A DNA stretch of 64,000 bases from positions 2,356,001-2,420,000 of the forward strand of contig OZ257136.1 of assembly GCA_965278995.1 (NCBI GenBank), read 5' to 3'. Made by a program: the position numbers and the translations under genes. Origin of the DNA: JADJYF01 sp965278995 (GTDB lineage: Bacteria > Pseudomonadota > Gammaproteobacteria > Ga0077536). Of the stretch, positions 45,016-53,621 are shown in pieces. The first letter of the stretch is position 1, and each line of letters starts with the position of its first letter. The notes under the pieces were generated by a model. The model saw nothing but the letters and a program-made list of their open reading frames with translations, had not been told where the DNA came from and ran no database searches.

Positions 45016-45510
45016 ATGTCCAAGGCAATTGCCCCACGGTGCGTCTTGTTGTTCTGCCTGGCCTTGCTTCTCTCGGGTGCAGTGCTGGCCAAGGGCGTCG
45101 AAGTACAGACGTTGGACGGGAGAAAAACCGGACTCGGCGAATTCATCGCCAAAGACAAATGGACACTCGTCATGGTCTGGACGACCTACTGCGAAATTTG
45201 CCGCGGGCAGTATCCGATCATCTCCGAATTTCACCGTCAACATGCCGCCACTGACGCCGTTGTCGTCGGCATTTCACTCGATGGCTACGCTGAAACCGCG
45301 AAAGTGCTCGACTATCAGAAAGCCCGTGCGCACACCTTTCCGAGCGTGCTGGCCGAAGCCGACGTATTTGCCAACGGGTATACCCGCACGACTGGCGAAA
45401 AATTTACCGGCACCCCGACCTATCTGCTGTTCGATCGCCAAGGTCGCCTGACCGCCTATCTCGACGGCCCGGTTACCCTGAAAGCGCTCGAGAAATCGAT
45501 TGCGAAATAG
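45016..45510 (+). CDS. exported TlpA/redoxin-like thioredoxin-fold protein
   Basis: The 164-residue protein has a signal peptide (CVLLFCLALLLSGAVLA) followed by a thioredoxin fold with the dithiol motif C59-E-I-C62 in WTTYCEICRGQYP and the cis-Pro region GTPTYLLFDRQGRL. It should work in the periplasm, reducing disulfides or matching a specific client such as a cytochrome. The ATG at 45016 gives the cleanest signal; an ATG at 44977 would add 13 residues. It may be co-transcribed with the P450 gene. Confidence 0.82.
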   Translation: MSKAIAPRCVLLFCLALLLSGAVLAKGVEVQTLDGRKTGLGEFIAKDKWTLVMVWTTYCEICRGQYPIISEFHRQHAATDAVVVGISLDGYAETAKVLDYQKARAHTFPSVLAEADVFANGYTRTTGEKFTGTPTYLLFDRQGRLTAYLDGPVTLKALEKSIAK

Positions 45511-45526
45511 CTCAGACAGAAAGCCC

Positions 45527-46006
45527 TTATCCCAAGATATCCCGTCCGGCCCAGGCCACACCTGGAAACCGTTCGACGCCGTCGCTCTCGAAATCACCGT
45601 CTGCATCCAGACAGTAGCAGTCGCGACGCACGATCAACCACGCTGCTCCGCGCTGCTCGAACGTGTCGTGATAAGACCCGCGAACAAGCCAGCGATTGGT
45701 CGAGCCGTCAAGTCGTCGCTGCAGATGCGTGGCAGTCACTCTTGCGGTAGCCCGAGCACGGGTGCCATCCATCTCGACCATCGGGTGTGCAATCAGATGA
45801 TGTGTCCAGAAGCAACGTTCGAGAAAGGCGGCGAAGCTGTCCGCCGCTTCCGCGCCAGTGCAGCTGAAGTCGTGCCCGGCGACGTGATAGGCCAACTCGG
45901 CCTGCGGCGTGAACACCTGCGCAACGAGGTCGTAACGCTTCTCGTCACAAAGCCGCGCGTAGACCGCATAGTTGTGTGTAATGGCGTTCAGGGTATCGTT
46001 CAACAT
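45527..46006 (-). CDS. SnoaL/NTF2-like protein
   Basis: The 159-residue cone-shaped barrel protein shows AITHNYAVYARLCDEKRYDLVAQVFTPQAEL at the N-terminus, then HLIAHPMVEMDGTRARATARV and GSYHDTFEQRGAAWLIVRRD. The family includes polyketide cyclases, isomerases and ring-hydroxylating dioxygenase small subunits. GGAG precedes the ATG at 46006; a longer reading to 46066 overlaps less sensibly. It is first on the left of a minus-strand run with the nitronate monooxygenase-like, EthD-like and deazaflavin reductase-like genes, which may form a catabolic operon. Confidence 0.8.
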   Translation of the reverse strand: MLNDTLNAITHNYAVYARLCDEKRYDLVAQVFTPQAELAYHVAGHDFSCTGAEAADSFAAFLERCFWTHHLIAHPMVEMDGTRARATARVTATHLQRRLDGSTNRWLVRGSYHDTFEQRGAAWLIVRRDCYCLDADGDFESDGVERFPGVAWAGRDILG

Positions 46007-46078
46007 GACGCTCTCCAGGTCGCCGCCAGCGGCGATGACGGTAATGGGTTGCACAAGGGGCTGCACCGCGGCGGCGTT

Positions 46079-47104
46079 TCATTCGATACGCAGCCGCGCC
46101 AGGCGTTCCAGCACGGCCAGCGCTTCGGTCACCATGCCGGGAATGAATTCGGCGACATGGATCAGACTGTCGATTGCGCCGGCCACTTGACCTGCCGGCA
46201 GAATGCCGCCGTGCATGTCGCCATCGCGTTGTGCGCTGATCAGGCGTTCGTCCTTGAATCGCGTCAGTGCTTCGTCGCTGATCTCGCCGGCTGCTTCCAA
46301 CGCAGCGAGTTCAGCCAGCGCAGCGCTCGGCAACGCGCGCGACGGCCCGTACAGGGCCTGAAACACGACATCCTCACCTTCACGCGCGGCAATTATGCGT
46401 TCGCCATAGGCCGGGTGCCAATCCGGATTATCGTGGCTGGCGACGAAACGCGTGCCGAGCGCGACGGCGTCCGCGCCAAACGAAAGCGCGGCAGCAAGTC
46501 CGCGCCCGTCGCGTATGCCACCGGCCAGGATCACCGGGCACTCGACTGCCTCCGTCACACTGGGGCCGAGTACGAACGTGTGCACCGGCATCGCATGGGT
46601 ATGGCCACCCGCTTCGTAACCGGACGCGATGATCAGATCGACGCCTTCAGCTGCGGCCCGCACCGCCTGACGCGTGCTGCCGACTTTATGCGCGTGGATC
46701 AGACCGGAACCGTCGATCAATCGGCGTGCCGCACACGGTGGTCCGGCTGAGGTCGTAATGACGCGCAAACGTCGAGCAATCTCGGGGTCACGAACGGCTT
46801 CGACCACCGCACTGACATACGCGGCGCTGAACGGCAGCACATGACCGTGCTTGTCCGCACCGACTGGAATGTTGACGGCGAATGGACGCGATGTCAGCGT
46901 GCAGGCCTGCTCGATGTAGCCGCGCAATTTGACTGCCCCGGCACGCGGTTCCTCGCTGATGCCGGGAATGCTGACCGTACCCAGCCCGCCGGCATTCGAG
47001 ACGGCCGCCGCCAGGTGCACGGTCTTGTATGGGCCAAGGCCCTCCTGCATGACGGGATGCAGAACACCAACCAGCGTCGTGAAACGTGTCTGCAGTCGAC
47101 TCAT
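46079..47104 (-). CDS. nitronate monooxygenase-family flavoprotein
   Basis: The 341-residue FMN-binding TIM barrel belongs to the NPD/2-nitropropane dioxygenase family: VMQEGLGPYKTVHLAAAVSNAGGLG at the N-terminus, IIASGYEAGGHTHAMP with the usual catalytic-region His, and VILAGGIRDGRGLAAALSFGADAVALGTRF for phosphate binding. These enzymes oxidise nitronates or act as NADH:quinone reductases or FabK-like reductases. It is grouped with SnoaL-like, EthD-like and deazaflavin reductase-like genes on the same strand. Confidence 0.9.
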   Translation of the reverse strand: MSRLQTRFTTLVGVLHPVMQEGLGPYKTVHLAAAVSNAGGLGTVSIPGISEEPRAGAVKLRGYIEQACTLTSRPFAVNIPVGADKHGHVLPFSAAYVSAVVEAVRDPEIARRLRVITTSAGPPCAARRLIDGSGLIHAHKVGSTRQAVRAAAEGVDLIIASGYEAGGHTHAMPVHTFVLGPSVTEAVECPVILAGGIRDGRGLAAALSFGADAVALGTRFVASHDNPDWHPAYGERIIAAREGEDVVFQALYGPSRALPSAALAELAALEAAGEISDEALTRFKDERLISAQRDGDMHGGILPAGQVAGAIDSLIHVAEFIPGMVTEALAVLERLARLRIE

Positions 47105-47159
47105 CGTCAGCTACGCCCGAACTGTCGAGCACTGCCGTAAGACAATTTGCGGACCGCGT

Positions 47160-47504
47160 TCATCCGATAACTTCCAGATCCTCGGTAACGAAACTTCGCA
47201 GCTTGTCCATATCGAGGAACTTGTGCTCATCGGGCTTGATGATTTCCAGATAGCGCGGCTCGACAAACGCCCGTTCCATGTCCGCAACGCTGTCGAACCA
47301 GAGTTCGGCCACGCCGTCGTACTCGCTGGCCTGCTGGAACGGCAGCTCGGCCGAGGTCAGATGGCATTGCACGTAACGCCGCACATGTCGCGTGAACTCG
47401 GTGACCGACTTTACCAGTGGTCCATGCTTGTCACGCCAGTAGGCGTCGAACTGTTCGAATGTGAAATCGTTGCGCCGCACGGCGCAGACTATCAGTTTGA
47501 TCAT
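47160..47504 (-). CDS. EthD-domain protein
   Basis: The 114-residue dimeric alpha/beta barrel protein has the EthD pattern: FTFEQFDAYWRDKHGPLVKS, YDGVAELWFDS, and YLEIIKPDEHKFLDMDK. EthD-like proteins are needed by some P450 ether-degrading systems and include small cyclases and decarboxylases. AGGAG precedes the ATG at 47504. A cytochrome P450 gene lies 2.5 kb away but in the opposite direction, so a functional link is only a suggestion. Confidence 0.85.
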   Translation of the reverse strand: MIKLIVCAVRRNDFTFEQFDAYWRDKHGPLVKSVTEFTRHVRRYVQCHLTSAELPFQQASEYDGVAELWFDSVADMERAFVEPRYLEIIKPDEHKFLDMDKLRSFVTEDLEVIG

Positions 47505-47568
47505 GAATATCTCCTGTTGCACATGACGTGAGCGGGAATACCCGCCGGCTCAGGACCCGGGTCCTCGG

Positions 47569-48081
47569 TCAGAATCGCGGCGGAACGACGGGCATGTCGA
47601 GCACGACCAGCGGAATTTCGCGACGTGTTCGCTTCTGGTATTCAATCTGAACTGGCTGTTCGCGCGTGATCCGCGTCCACCAGGCGGCGCGTTCCTCACC
47701 ACTCAGCGTCCGCGCGATCGCCGTCGAGCGGAACGTCGCGATCTGGACTTCACAGGCCGGCTGAGCCAGCAGGTTCAAATACCACACTGGATTGTTCGTC
47801 ACACCGCCTTTCGAAGCGACAATCGCTATCGCATCGTCGTGACGATAGTACTGCAGGATGGAATTCAGCTTGCGACCCGATTTTCGCCCGATATGATGCA
47901 GCAGCAGACAGGGCACCGGACCACCCGGCACGCCGATGACTATCGGGTCCCATAGGTGCGCCTTGACCGGATCGCGCGCGTATTCGGCGTGATGAGCCGC
48001 TATCTCGCGGCGAACGGCCTCCGGAAATTCGTCGTCGCTACCGGTGCCGCCGGCAGCTGCCACAGGTTTTTTGTCAGCCAT
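47569..48081 (-). CDS. deazaflavin (F420)-dependent nitroreductase-family protein
   Basis: The 170-residue split-barrel protein of the DDN/nitroreductase family (PF04075 type) shows VPCLLLHHIGRKSGRKLNSI, GVTNNPVWYLNLLAQPACEVQI, and SGEERAAWWTRITREQP. In actinobacteria such proteins use F420H2; in proteobacteria the cofactor is often unclear. AGGGGGGA precedes the ATG at 48081, so the upstream in-frame start is not used here. It is the promoter-proximal gene of the minus-strand run ending at 45527. Confidence 0.85.
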   Translation of the reverse strand: MADKKPVAAAGGTGSDDEFPEAVRREIAAHHAEYARDPVKAHLWDPIVIGVPGGPVPCLLLHHIGRKSGRKLNSILQYYRHDDAIAIVASKGGVTNNPVWYLNLLAQPACEVQIATFRSTAIARTLSGEERAAWWTRITREQPVQIEYQKRTRREIPLVVLDMPVVPPRF

Positions 48082-48167
48082 CCATTCCCCCCTCGCCATC
48101 GAATATAGACGGGATAATACCCGTCGATAGCGTCATTCCAATACGCGTTCACCTCGACGCAGCCGAT

Positions 48168-48608
48168 TCACTCGGTCGCCGCAGGCATCGGTGTCGCGTC
48201 GTCCGGGCTCCTACCCTCTTCAACGGTTTCAGCCGTTGCGCCGCGCACATGCCGGGGCGGTCCGTAGCATTTGACTTCGAAGGTGCCGCGCGAGCTGGAG
48301 CGACGGAGCTTGATCTCGGTCGTGTGTATGGCGCAAATCAGGCGGGCGCGGCGGTAGCCGCAATCGTAGACGATGAGATCGCTGGGGACGGTGACGGTCA
48401 ACCACTCGGATTTGCCGGTCGGGTAAAAGACGCTTTTCTTGCCGAATATGCGCAGTGCTTTACCGCAGGTCAGCGTGCGCGTTCCGAGATAGATTGATTC
48501 AGGAGGCGGAACACGCGCTATCGCCATGCTGGAGACCAGCAGCATGGTCAGCGAAAGGCCGGCGACTATCGCGCGGCGTTCAGGCGAGTAGACGGGTGAA
48601 CTCGCCAC
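48168..48608 (-). CDS. small exported protein of unknown function
   Basis: The protein has about 146 residues, with a basic N-terminus then AIVAGLSLTMLLVSSMAIA, a likely signal peptide. The rest contains four Cys in TLTCGKALRIF, VYDCGYRRARLICAIHTTE and EVKCYGPP, possibly two disulfides. The start is uncertain: a GTG at 48608 inside the end of the upstream glutaredoxin-like gene is assumed. It overlaps that gene by about 29 bp, so they are probably co-translated. No family recognised. Confidence 0.55.
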   Translation of the reverse strand: MASSPVYSPERRAIVAGLSLTMLLVSSMAIARVPPPESIYLGTRTLTCGKALRIFGKKSVFYPTGKSEWLTVTVPSDLIVYDCGYRRARLICAIHTTEIKLRRSSSRGTFEVKCYGPPRHVRGATAETVEEGRSPDDATPMPAATE

Positions 48609-48945
48609 TGTCGAGCAGTCGCTGCAAGTCGTTGGCGCCGCCAATCAACTGACCCTTGACGAAGATCATCGGCAGCGTCGGCCAACCGCTCCACATTTTC
48701 AGCGCATTGCGTCGTCGCCATTGGCTGAGATAACTGCCGTACTCCAGATAGTGATGCGCGACACCGGCAGCAGTCAGCGCCTTGCGCGCTTTTTTCGGAA
48801 ACGGATTCGCCGCCATGCCGACAACGACCACGGCGTGCGTGGCGACCGCCGCCTTCACTTCACGCACGATGTCCTGTTCGTGGCCGGCAATAAATTCGCG
48901 CACACCGGGGTGAATGTGGTTGTCGTCGAGTATTGCACGAGGCAT
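48580..48945 (-). CDS. glutaredoxin-like protein lacking the active-site cysteines
   Basis: The 121-residue protein has the thioredoxin fold of glutaredoxins: VVVVGMAANPFPKKARKALTAA at the N-terminus, GWPTLPMIFVKGQLIGGAND with the cis-Pro and glutathione-binding glycines, and a C-terminal helix. Where CPYC should be, residues 47-50 read N-P-F-P, so there is no redox cysteine. The glutathione-contact segments are kept, suggesting a binding or structural role. It lies 52 bp after ribA on the same strand and overlaps the next small gene. Confidence 0.8.
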   Translation of the reverse strand: MPRAILDDNHIHPGVREFIAGHEQDIVREVKAAVATHAVVVVGMAANPFPKKARKALTAAGVAHHYLEYGSYLSQWRRRNALKMWSGWPTLPMIFVKGQLIGGANDLQRLLDSGEFTRLLA

Positions 48946-48997
48946 AGAGCAAACTCCTGGCTGGTGATCGCAAGGCGAGGCAGGCCGGCAGTACCGA

Positions 48998-49789
48998 CTA
49001 CAGATTCTCGGGCATCATATGCCCCTTGCTGCGTTTGGCCCGCATGTAGCGCACATTATGCTCGCAGACGCCGGCTATCAGCGGAACGCCTTCAGCAATA
49101 CGCTGGCCGTGTTGCTCGAGCTGGCCGCGTTTGTCGGGGTTGTTCGATAATAGTCGCAGTGGCCGGTCCTGCAACAGGTAACGCAAAATGACGGCAGCGT
49201 CGCTGAAATCCCGCGAATCTTCCGGCAAACCAAGTGCTGTATTGGCCTGGTAGGTGTTATGCCCACTATCCTGCAGCAGATAGGTGACTGCTTTGGCCCA
49301 CAGTCCGATACCGCGCCCTTCATGTCCGCTCATATAGACGACGGCACCGGCGCCGGCGTCGCTGATTTGTTCGAACGCGGCGTCGAGCTGGGGTCCGCAA
49401 TCGCAGCGCCGTGAACCGAACACGTCGCCGGTGAGGCAACATGAGTGGATGCGCACCAGTGGCAACTCTGCGGTACGCAATCCTGGCAGGGCGAATACCG
49501 AATTGACCGACATCGACGCATGCAGCAGATTACGGAATGCTTCGCCGCCACCGCTCACATCGCGCGCGGCATCGAGCACGGCCGATAATTCCGTACGTCG
49601 CACGAACGGGTACCACTCGAGGGTGACATCTTCGCCACGGATCAGTCGCGGTATCGGTACCGGGCCAAGTACAGAGATGAAAGCTTGCGAATCGTCGGCG
49701 GGTACCACCGCGCTGTCGCGATCCAGGGTGACCAGCAGCCCATCGGCTTCAAGCCGCGTGCGGATCGAAATATCGACGTAACTGAACAC
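48998..49789 (-). CDS. ribA: GTP cyclohydrolase II
   Basis: The 263-residue protein opens the GTP ring in the first committed step of riboflavin synthesis. The zinc site is complete in VRIHSCCLTGDVFGSRRCDC, followed by the catalytic GHEGRGIGLWAK and the nucleotide-binding LLSNNPDKRGQLEQHG. It has a longer N-terminal part than E. coli RibA (about 60 extra residues) and is not fused to RibB. The GTG start follows AGAGG. Flavin supply would suit the many flavoenzymes nearby, but that is inference. Confidence 0.92.
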   Translation of the reverse strand: MFSYVDISIRTRLEADGLLVTLDRDSAVVPADDSQAFISVLGPVPIPRLIRGEDVTLEWYPFVRRTELSAVLDAARDVSGGGEAFRNLLHASMSVNSVFALPGLRTAELPLVRIHSCCLTGDVFGSRRCDCGPQLDAAFEQISDAGAGAVVYMSGHEGRGIGLWAKAVTYLLQDSGHNTYQANTALGLPEDSRDFSDAAVILRYLLQDRPLRLLSNNPDKRGQLEQHGQRIAEGVPLIAGVCEHNVRYMRAKRSKGHMMPENL

Positions 49790-49856
49790 GGTTAGCCTCT
49801 TGCACTGATTGATAACAGGCGCGGCGCCCGGTCGTCGCTCTACCTGCTTGAACGCC

Positions 49857-50891
49857 CTATTGTACTGCCGGGGCCGGGGCGTGGCGCGCAGTCGTCAGTG
49901 ATGTCGTCAGCAGTCGTGTTTCGCCATGACGCATCAACCAGAAATCCCGCTCGGTCAAGCTCTGCTCGCCGAGCGCGCGGCGCAATCGATGCGGCGGCTC
50001 ATCCAGGGGTTCGTCGGTCAGGACAAACGTGCCCCAATGCATGGCGACCGATTGGCGGGCATGCAGGTCAAGATGAATACGCACCGCTTCGTCGGGATTC
50101 ACGTGCATGACCTGCATGAACCAGCGTGGTTCGTAAGCACCTATCGGCAGCGCGGCGAGATCGACCGGCCCGAGACGCGCGTGGATCTCGGCAAAATCCG
50201 CAGAGTATCCAGTGTCGCCGGCAAAGAAGAAGCTCAATTCCGGATGATCGAGACGCCAGCCGCCCCAGAGCGAACGGTCGCGATCCCAGGGAGTGCGTGC
50301 ACTCCAGTGCTGCACAGGCGTGAAGGTGAGCCTGACGCCGACATGCTCCAGTGTCTGCCACCAATGGAGTTCGCTGACATTGCGGATCCCTCGGCGGGTG
50401 AACCACGACGCCAATCGCAATGGAACCAGGAAATGAGGTTCGCCGCCGGGTTGTTGTTTGAGCTGTTCGACAGTCCATGCATCGAGATGATCGTAGTGAT
50501 TGTGCGAGAGCAGCACGAGATCGATGTGGGGCAACTCGTGACAAGCAAGGGGCGCCGGCATCCATCGGCGCGGACCGACCGAGCGAAATGGCGACGCGCG
50601 TGCCGACAGGTGCGGATCCGTGAGGATATTCAGGCCTGCAATCTGCAGTAGAAATGTCGCGTGTCCGAGCCAGGTCAGTGTGGCCTGCTGGCGATTACCG
50701 CGCAGGAAGGCGCCATCCGGCTGGTCACTCGGAAAGTGCCAGCCGCCTGGTGGCGGTTGTGCGACACCGTTGACCCAACGCTCGTATTGCCAACGCCAGA
50801 AGCTGGCACGTCCCCAGCCGGTCGGATAGTTGTTACGAAAGCGGCCGGTCGTGTGGTGCCCCGGAATGGCGCTGGCAGGGGTGTCTGTCAT
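49857..50891 (-). CDS. metallo-beta-lactamase-fold hydrolase (UlaG/NAPE-PLD-like)
   Basis: The 344-residue protein has the binuclear metal motif HNHYDH in LVLLSHNHYDHLDAW, a further ligand in FFFAGDTGYSADF, and the terminal His in MHWGTFVLTDEP. The N-terminal WLGHATFLLQIAGLNILTDPHL is typical of the UlaG/NAPE-PLD-like group, hydrolysing phosphodiesters or lactones. It is 49 bp after the amidase gene on the same strand and may end a CoA-transferase/amidase operon. Confidence 0.9.
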   Translation of the reverse strand: MTDTPASAIPGHHTTGRFRNNYPTGWGRASFWRWQYERWVNGVAQPPPGGWHFPSDQPDGAFLRGNRQQATLTWLGHATFLLQIAGLNILTDPHLSARASPFRSVGPRRWMPAPLACHELPHIDLVLLSHNHYDHLDAWTVEQLKQQPGGEPHFLVPLRLASWFTRRGIRNVSELHWWQTLEHVGVRLTFTPVQHWSARTPWDRDRSLWGGWRLDHPELSFFFAGDTGYSADFAEIHARLGPVDLAALPIGAYEPRWFMQVMHVNPDEAVRIHLDLHARQSVAMHWGTFVLTDEPLDEPPHRLRRALGEQSLTERDFWLMRHGETRLLTTSLTTARHAPAPAVQ

Positions 50892-50940
50892 GAATGCGCG
50901 TTGTCTGCTGCTGGCAGCGGACTATCGTCTCGCCTGACTA

Positions 50941-52386
50941 TCATCGATCCGGCAGTCCACGTGTCACCAGCGGTGGACGGCGCAGACCATGCAGCGTCGC
51001 CTGTTCGAACGCATGGCCCAGTTGCATTACCGCGAAATCGCGCCAGCGTGGCCCGACTATCTGCAGTCCGACAGGCAAACCATCTGCAGTAAATCCGGCC
51101 GGTACCGAGAGCGCCGGGCAGCCGGTCACGGTGATCGCATAGCACACACCCATCCAATCGAGGTAAGTCGCCATCGGGCGACCGTTGATCTCGGTGACCC
51201 ACTCGTGCTCCAGTGAAAACGGCGCGACCTGTGTCGATGGGCAGAGCAGATAGTCGTAGCGCTCGAAGAATCGCGCAACCCGTTCAATCAGGCGCGAGCG
51301 CTTGATTTCGGCATCGCTTATCTGCGGCACCGTGAGTTTCAAGCCCTGTTCGATGTTCCACACCAGGGTATCTTTCATGTGGGCGCGATGCTGCACCAGT
51401 TCGTCTCCAAACCGTGCGGCGAACATCCACGCCCGCAGGACCTGAAAGATCTCGTCCGCATCCGCAAGATCAGGCGTTGCTTCTTCGACCGTGATCCCCA
51501 GCTTCGCGAATTCTGGCAACGCGCGCTCAAGTACTTCACGCACCTGCGCATCGACTTCATAGCGCCCGAGTGTCGGGCTCCAGGCTACGCGCACGCCTTT
51601 GAAATCCCGCGCCAGCGGCACATGGAAAGAACTCCCTGGTTCCATCAGGGATATCGGGACGCGTGCATCCGGGCCGGCAATGACCGAAAGCATGAACGCG
51701 CAATCGGCGACACTGCGCGCCATCGGTCCCGCAACCGCCAGCTGATCGCTCGAGAACTGCTTCGGCCATACCGGTACGCGTCCGGGTGAAGGGCGAAAAC
51801 CGACGACATTGCAGAACGCGGCAGGATTGCGCAGCGAGCCACCGAGATCGCTGCCATCGGCCAGCGGAACGAGACCACAGGCAAGTGCGACTGCAGCGCC
51901 GCCACTACTGCCGCCGCAAGTCCTTTCGAGATCATACGGATTGCGGGTTGCACCAAACACCGGATTGAACGTCTGCGAGCCTGCACCGAACTCAGGTGTA
52001 TTGGTCTTGCCGATGATGATCGCGCCTGCGGCGCGTAGACGTGCAACGAACAGTTCGTCCACGTCCGGAACAAAGTCGCGATAGATGGGCGACCCGAAAG
52101 TGGTGCGCAAGCCGCTGGTCTGGGCCAGATCCTTGATCGCCAGCGGCAACCCATAAAGCGGGCGCTGCCGCGGATCAAACGCGGCGTCCATGCGCGCCGC
52201 CTGCGCGCGTGCAGTCGGTTCATCCAGTGTCACGATTGCGTTGACGGCTGGATTAATCCGCGCAATACGCGCGAGAAACGTCTCCAGTACCGCGCTGACC
52301 GAGAGCTCACGGCGCGCAATGGCGCCAGCGAGCGCCGGCGCCGGCTGATAGCCGATGACGTCATCCGCAACGGCGGGCGCAGTCAC
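50941..52386 (-). CDS. amidase signature-family hydrolase (second copy)
   Basis: The 481-residue enzyme has the Lys-Ser-Ser triad: Lys in GLPLAIKDLAQTSG, Ser in RTCGGSSGGAAVALA, and Ser in DLGGSLRNPAAFCN. It is only distantly like the amidase at 11.6 kb. The start is GTG, nine bases after the CaiB-type gene's stop with GAGG between, so it is clearly operonic with the two CoA transferases. It may hydrolyse an amide whose acid is then activated by CoA transfer; this is inference. Confidence 0.9.
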   Translation of the reverse strand: MTAPAVADDVIGYQPAPALAGAIARRELSVSAVLETFLARIARINPAVNAIVTLDEPTARAQAARMDAAFDPRQRPLYGLPLAIKDLAQTSGLRTTFGSPIYRDFVPDVDELFVARLRAAGAIIIGKTNTPEFGAGSQTFNPVFGATRNPYDLERTCGGSSGGAAVALACGLVPLADGSDLGGSLRNPAAFCNVVGFRPSPGRVPVWPKQFSSDQLAVAGPMARSVADCAFMLSVIAGPDARVPISLMEPGSSFHVPLARDFKGVRVAWSPTLGRYEVDAQVREVLERALPEFAKLGITVEEATPDLADADEIFQVLRAWMFAARFGDELVQHRAHMKDTLVWNIEQGLKLTVPQISDAEIKRSRLIERVARFFERYDYLLCPSTQVAPFSLEHEWVTEINGRPMATYLDWMGVCYAITVTGCPALSVPAGFTADGLPVGLQIVGPRWRDFAVMQLGHAFEQATLHGLRRPPLVTRGLPDR

Positions 52387-52395
52387 GATACGACC

Positions 52396-53547
52396 TCAGG
52401 TGACGACGCGCTCGGCCTGCATGCGCGCAATTTCGGCGCTGGCGAAACCCCAATCTGTCAATACTGCCTGGGTGTCACCGCCATGCGCCGACGGCGGTTT
52501 CTGAATGGCTGACGGGGTGCGGCTGAAGCGTGGTGCGGGCGCCGGTTGCGTGACCCCATTGGACTCGACGAAGGTCTGCCTCGCGACGTTGTGCGGGTGC
52601 TGCGGCGCCTCGCCCATATCGAGCACCGGTGCGAAACAGACATCGGTGCCTTCCAGAATCGTGCACCATTCATCGCGCGTTTTGCGCTTGAACATTTCGG
52701 CCATTTTTACCGAGAGGTCTTTCCACTGCGCACGATCGCGCTGCCCGGCGCGTTTCGGGTCAGCAAAGCCGGTGCGCTCCATCATTTCGTCGTAGAACTT
52801 CGCTTCGATCGAGGCGATGGAAATGAACTTGCCGTCGGCGGTCTCGTAGATATTGTAGAAATGTGCGCCGCCATCGAGAATGTTGTTCTCGCGGCCATCG
52901 TTCCATAGTCCTGCGCCGCGCATGCCGTAGATGGCGGTCATCAGCGCTGCTGCGCCGTCCGTCATGGCGGCATCGACGACCTGGCCGCGACCGGATTTCT
53001 GCGCTTCAAGCAGCGCGGCGAGCACACCGACGGCGAGCAGCATGCCGCCACCACCGAAATCCCCGACCAGATTCAACGGCGGCGCCGGTGGTCCGTTCAC
53101 ACGCCCGATCGGGTAAGCCGCGCCGACCAGAGAAATATAATTGACGTCATGACCGGCGGCCTGCGCCAACGTCCCGGTCTGGCCCCAGCCGGTGACCCGG
53201 CCGTAAACGAGCTTGGGATTGCGCGCGAGACAGACATCGGGACCCAGGCCGAGACGCTCGGTCACGCCCGGGCGGAAACCTTCGATCAGGGCATCCGCTT
53301 TCTCGATCATGCGCAGCACCACGTCTACGCCCGCCGGCTGTTTCAGATCGACCGCAATCGAACGTCGGCTGCGATCGAGCAGACTGAATTTGGGGTCCAT
53401 CGGAATACCGAGACCGGCATCCACCACGCGGTCAACGCGGATGACTTCGGCGCCCATGTCGGCCAGCATCATCGCGCACATCGGATTCGGGCCGATGCCG
53501 GCCAGTTCCACCACCTTGTATCCCACCAACGGTCCGCTCGCGGCCAT
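52396..53547 (-). CDS. alpha-methylacyl-CoA racemase-like CaiB/BaiF family protein
   Basis: The 383-residue class III CoA-transferase fold has the racemase residues: His133-Asp134 in AAGHDVNYISLVGA and Asp163 in LVGDFGGGGMLLA. The 30-residue spacing is the same as His126 to Asp156 in the characterised mycobacterial racemase. It would epimerise 2-methylacyl-CoA, letting branched chains or steroid side chains enter beta-oxidation, in line with the acyl-CoA dehydrogenase at 3.1 kb. AGGGG precedes the ATG at 53547. It lies between a second CaiB-type gene and an amidase gene. Confidence 0.88.
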   Translation of the reverse strand: MAASGPLVGYKVVELAGIGPNPMCAMMLADMGAEVIRVDRVVDAGLGIPMDPKFSLLDRSRRSIAVDLKQPAGVDVVLRMIEKADALIEGFRPGVTERLGLGPDVCLARNPKLVYGRVTGWGQTGTLAQAAGHDVNYISLVGAAYPIGRVNGPPAPPLNLVGDFGGGGMLLAVGVLAALLEAQKSGRGQVVDAAMTDGAAALMTAIYGMRGAGLWNDGRENNILDGGAHFYNIYETADGKFISIASIEAKFYDEMMERTGFADPKRAGQRDRAQWKDLSVKMAEMFKRKTRDEWCTILEGTDVCFAPVLDMGEAPQHPHNVARQTFVESNGVTQPAPAPRFSRTPSAIQKPPSAHGGDTQAVLTDWGFASAEIARMQAERVVT

Positions 53548-53621
53548 CACATTCCCCTTGTCTAGCACGATTGATCACGACTGAAAATGGTATCAGGTTT
53601 GCGACTGACAGCCTGTCGGAC

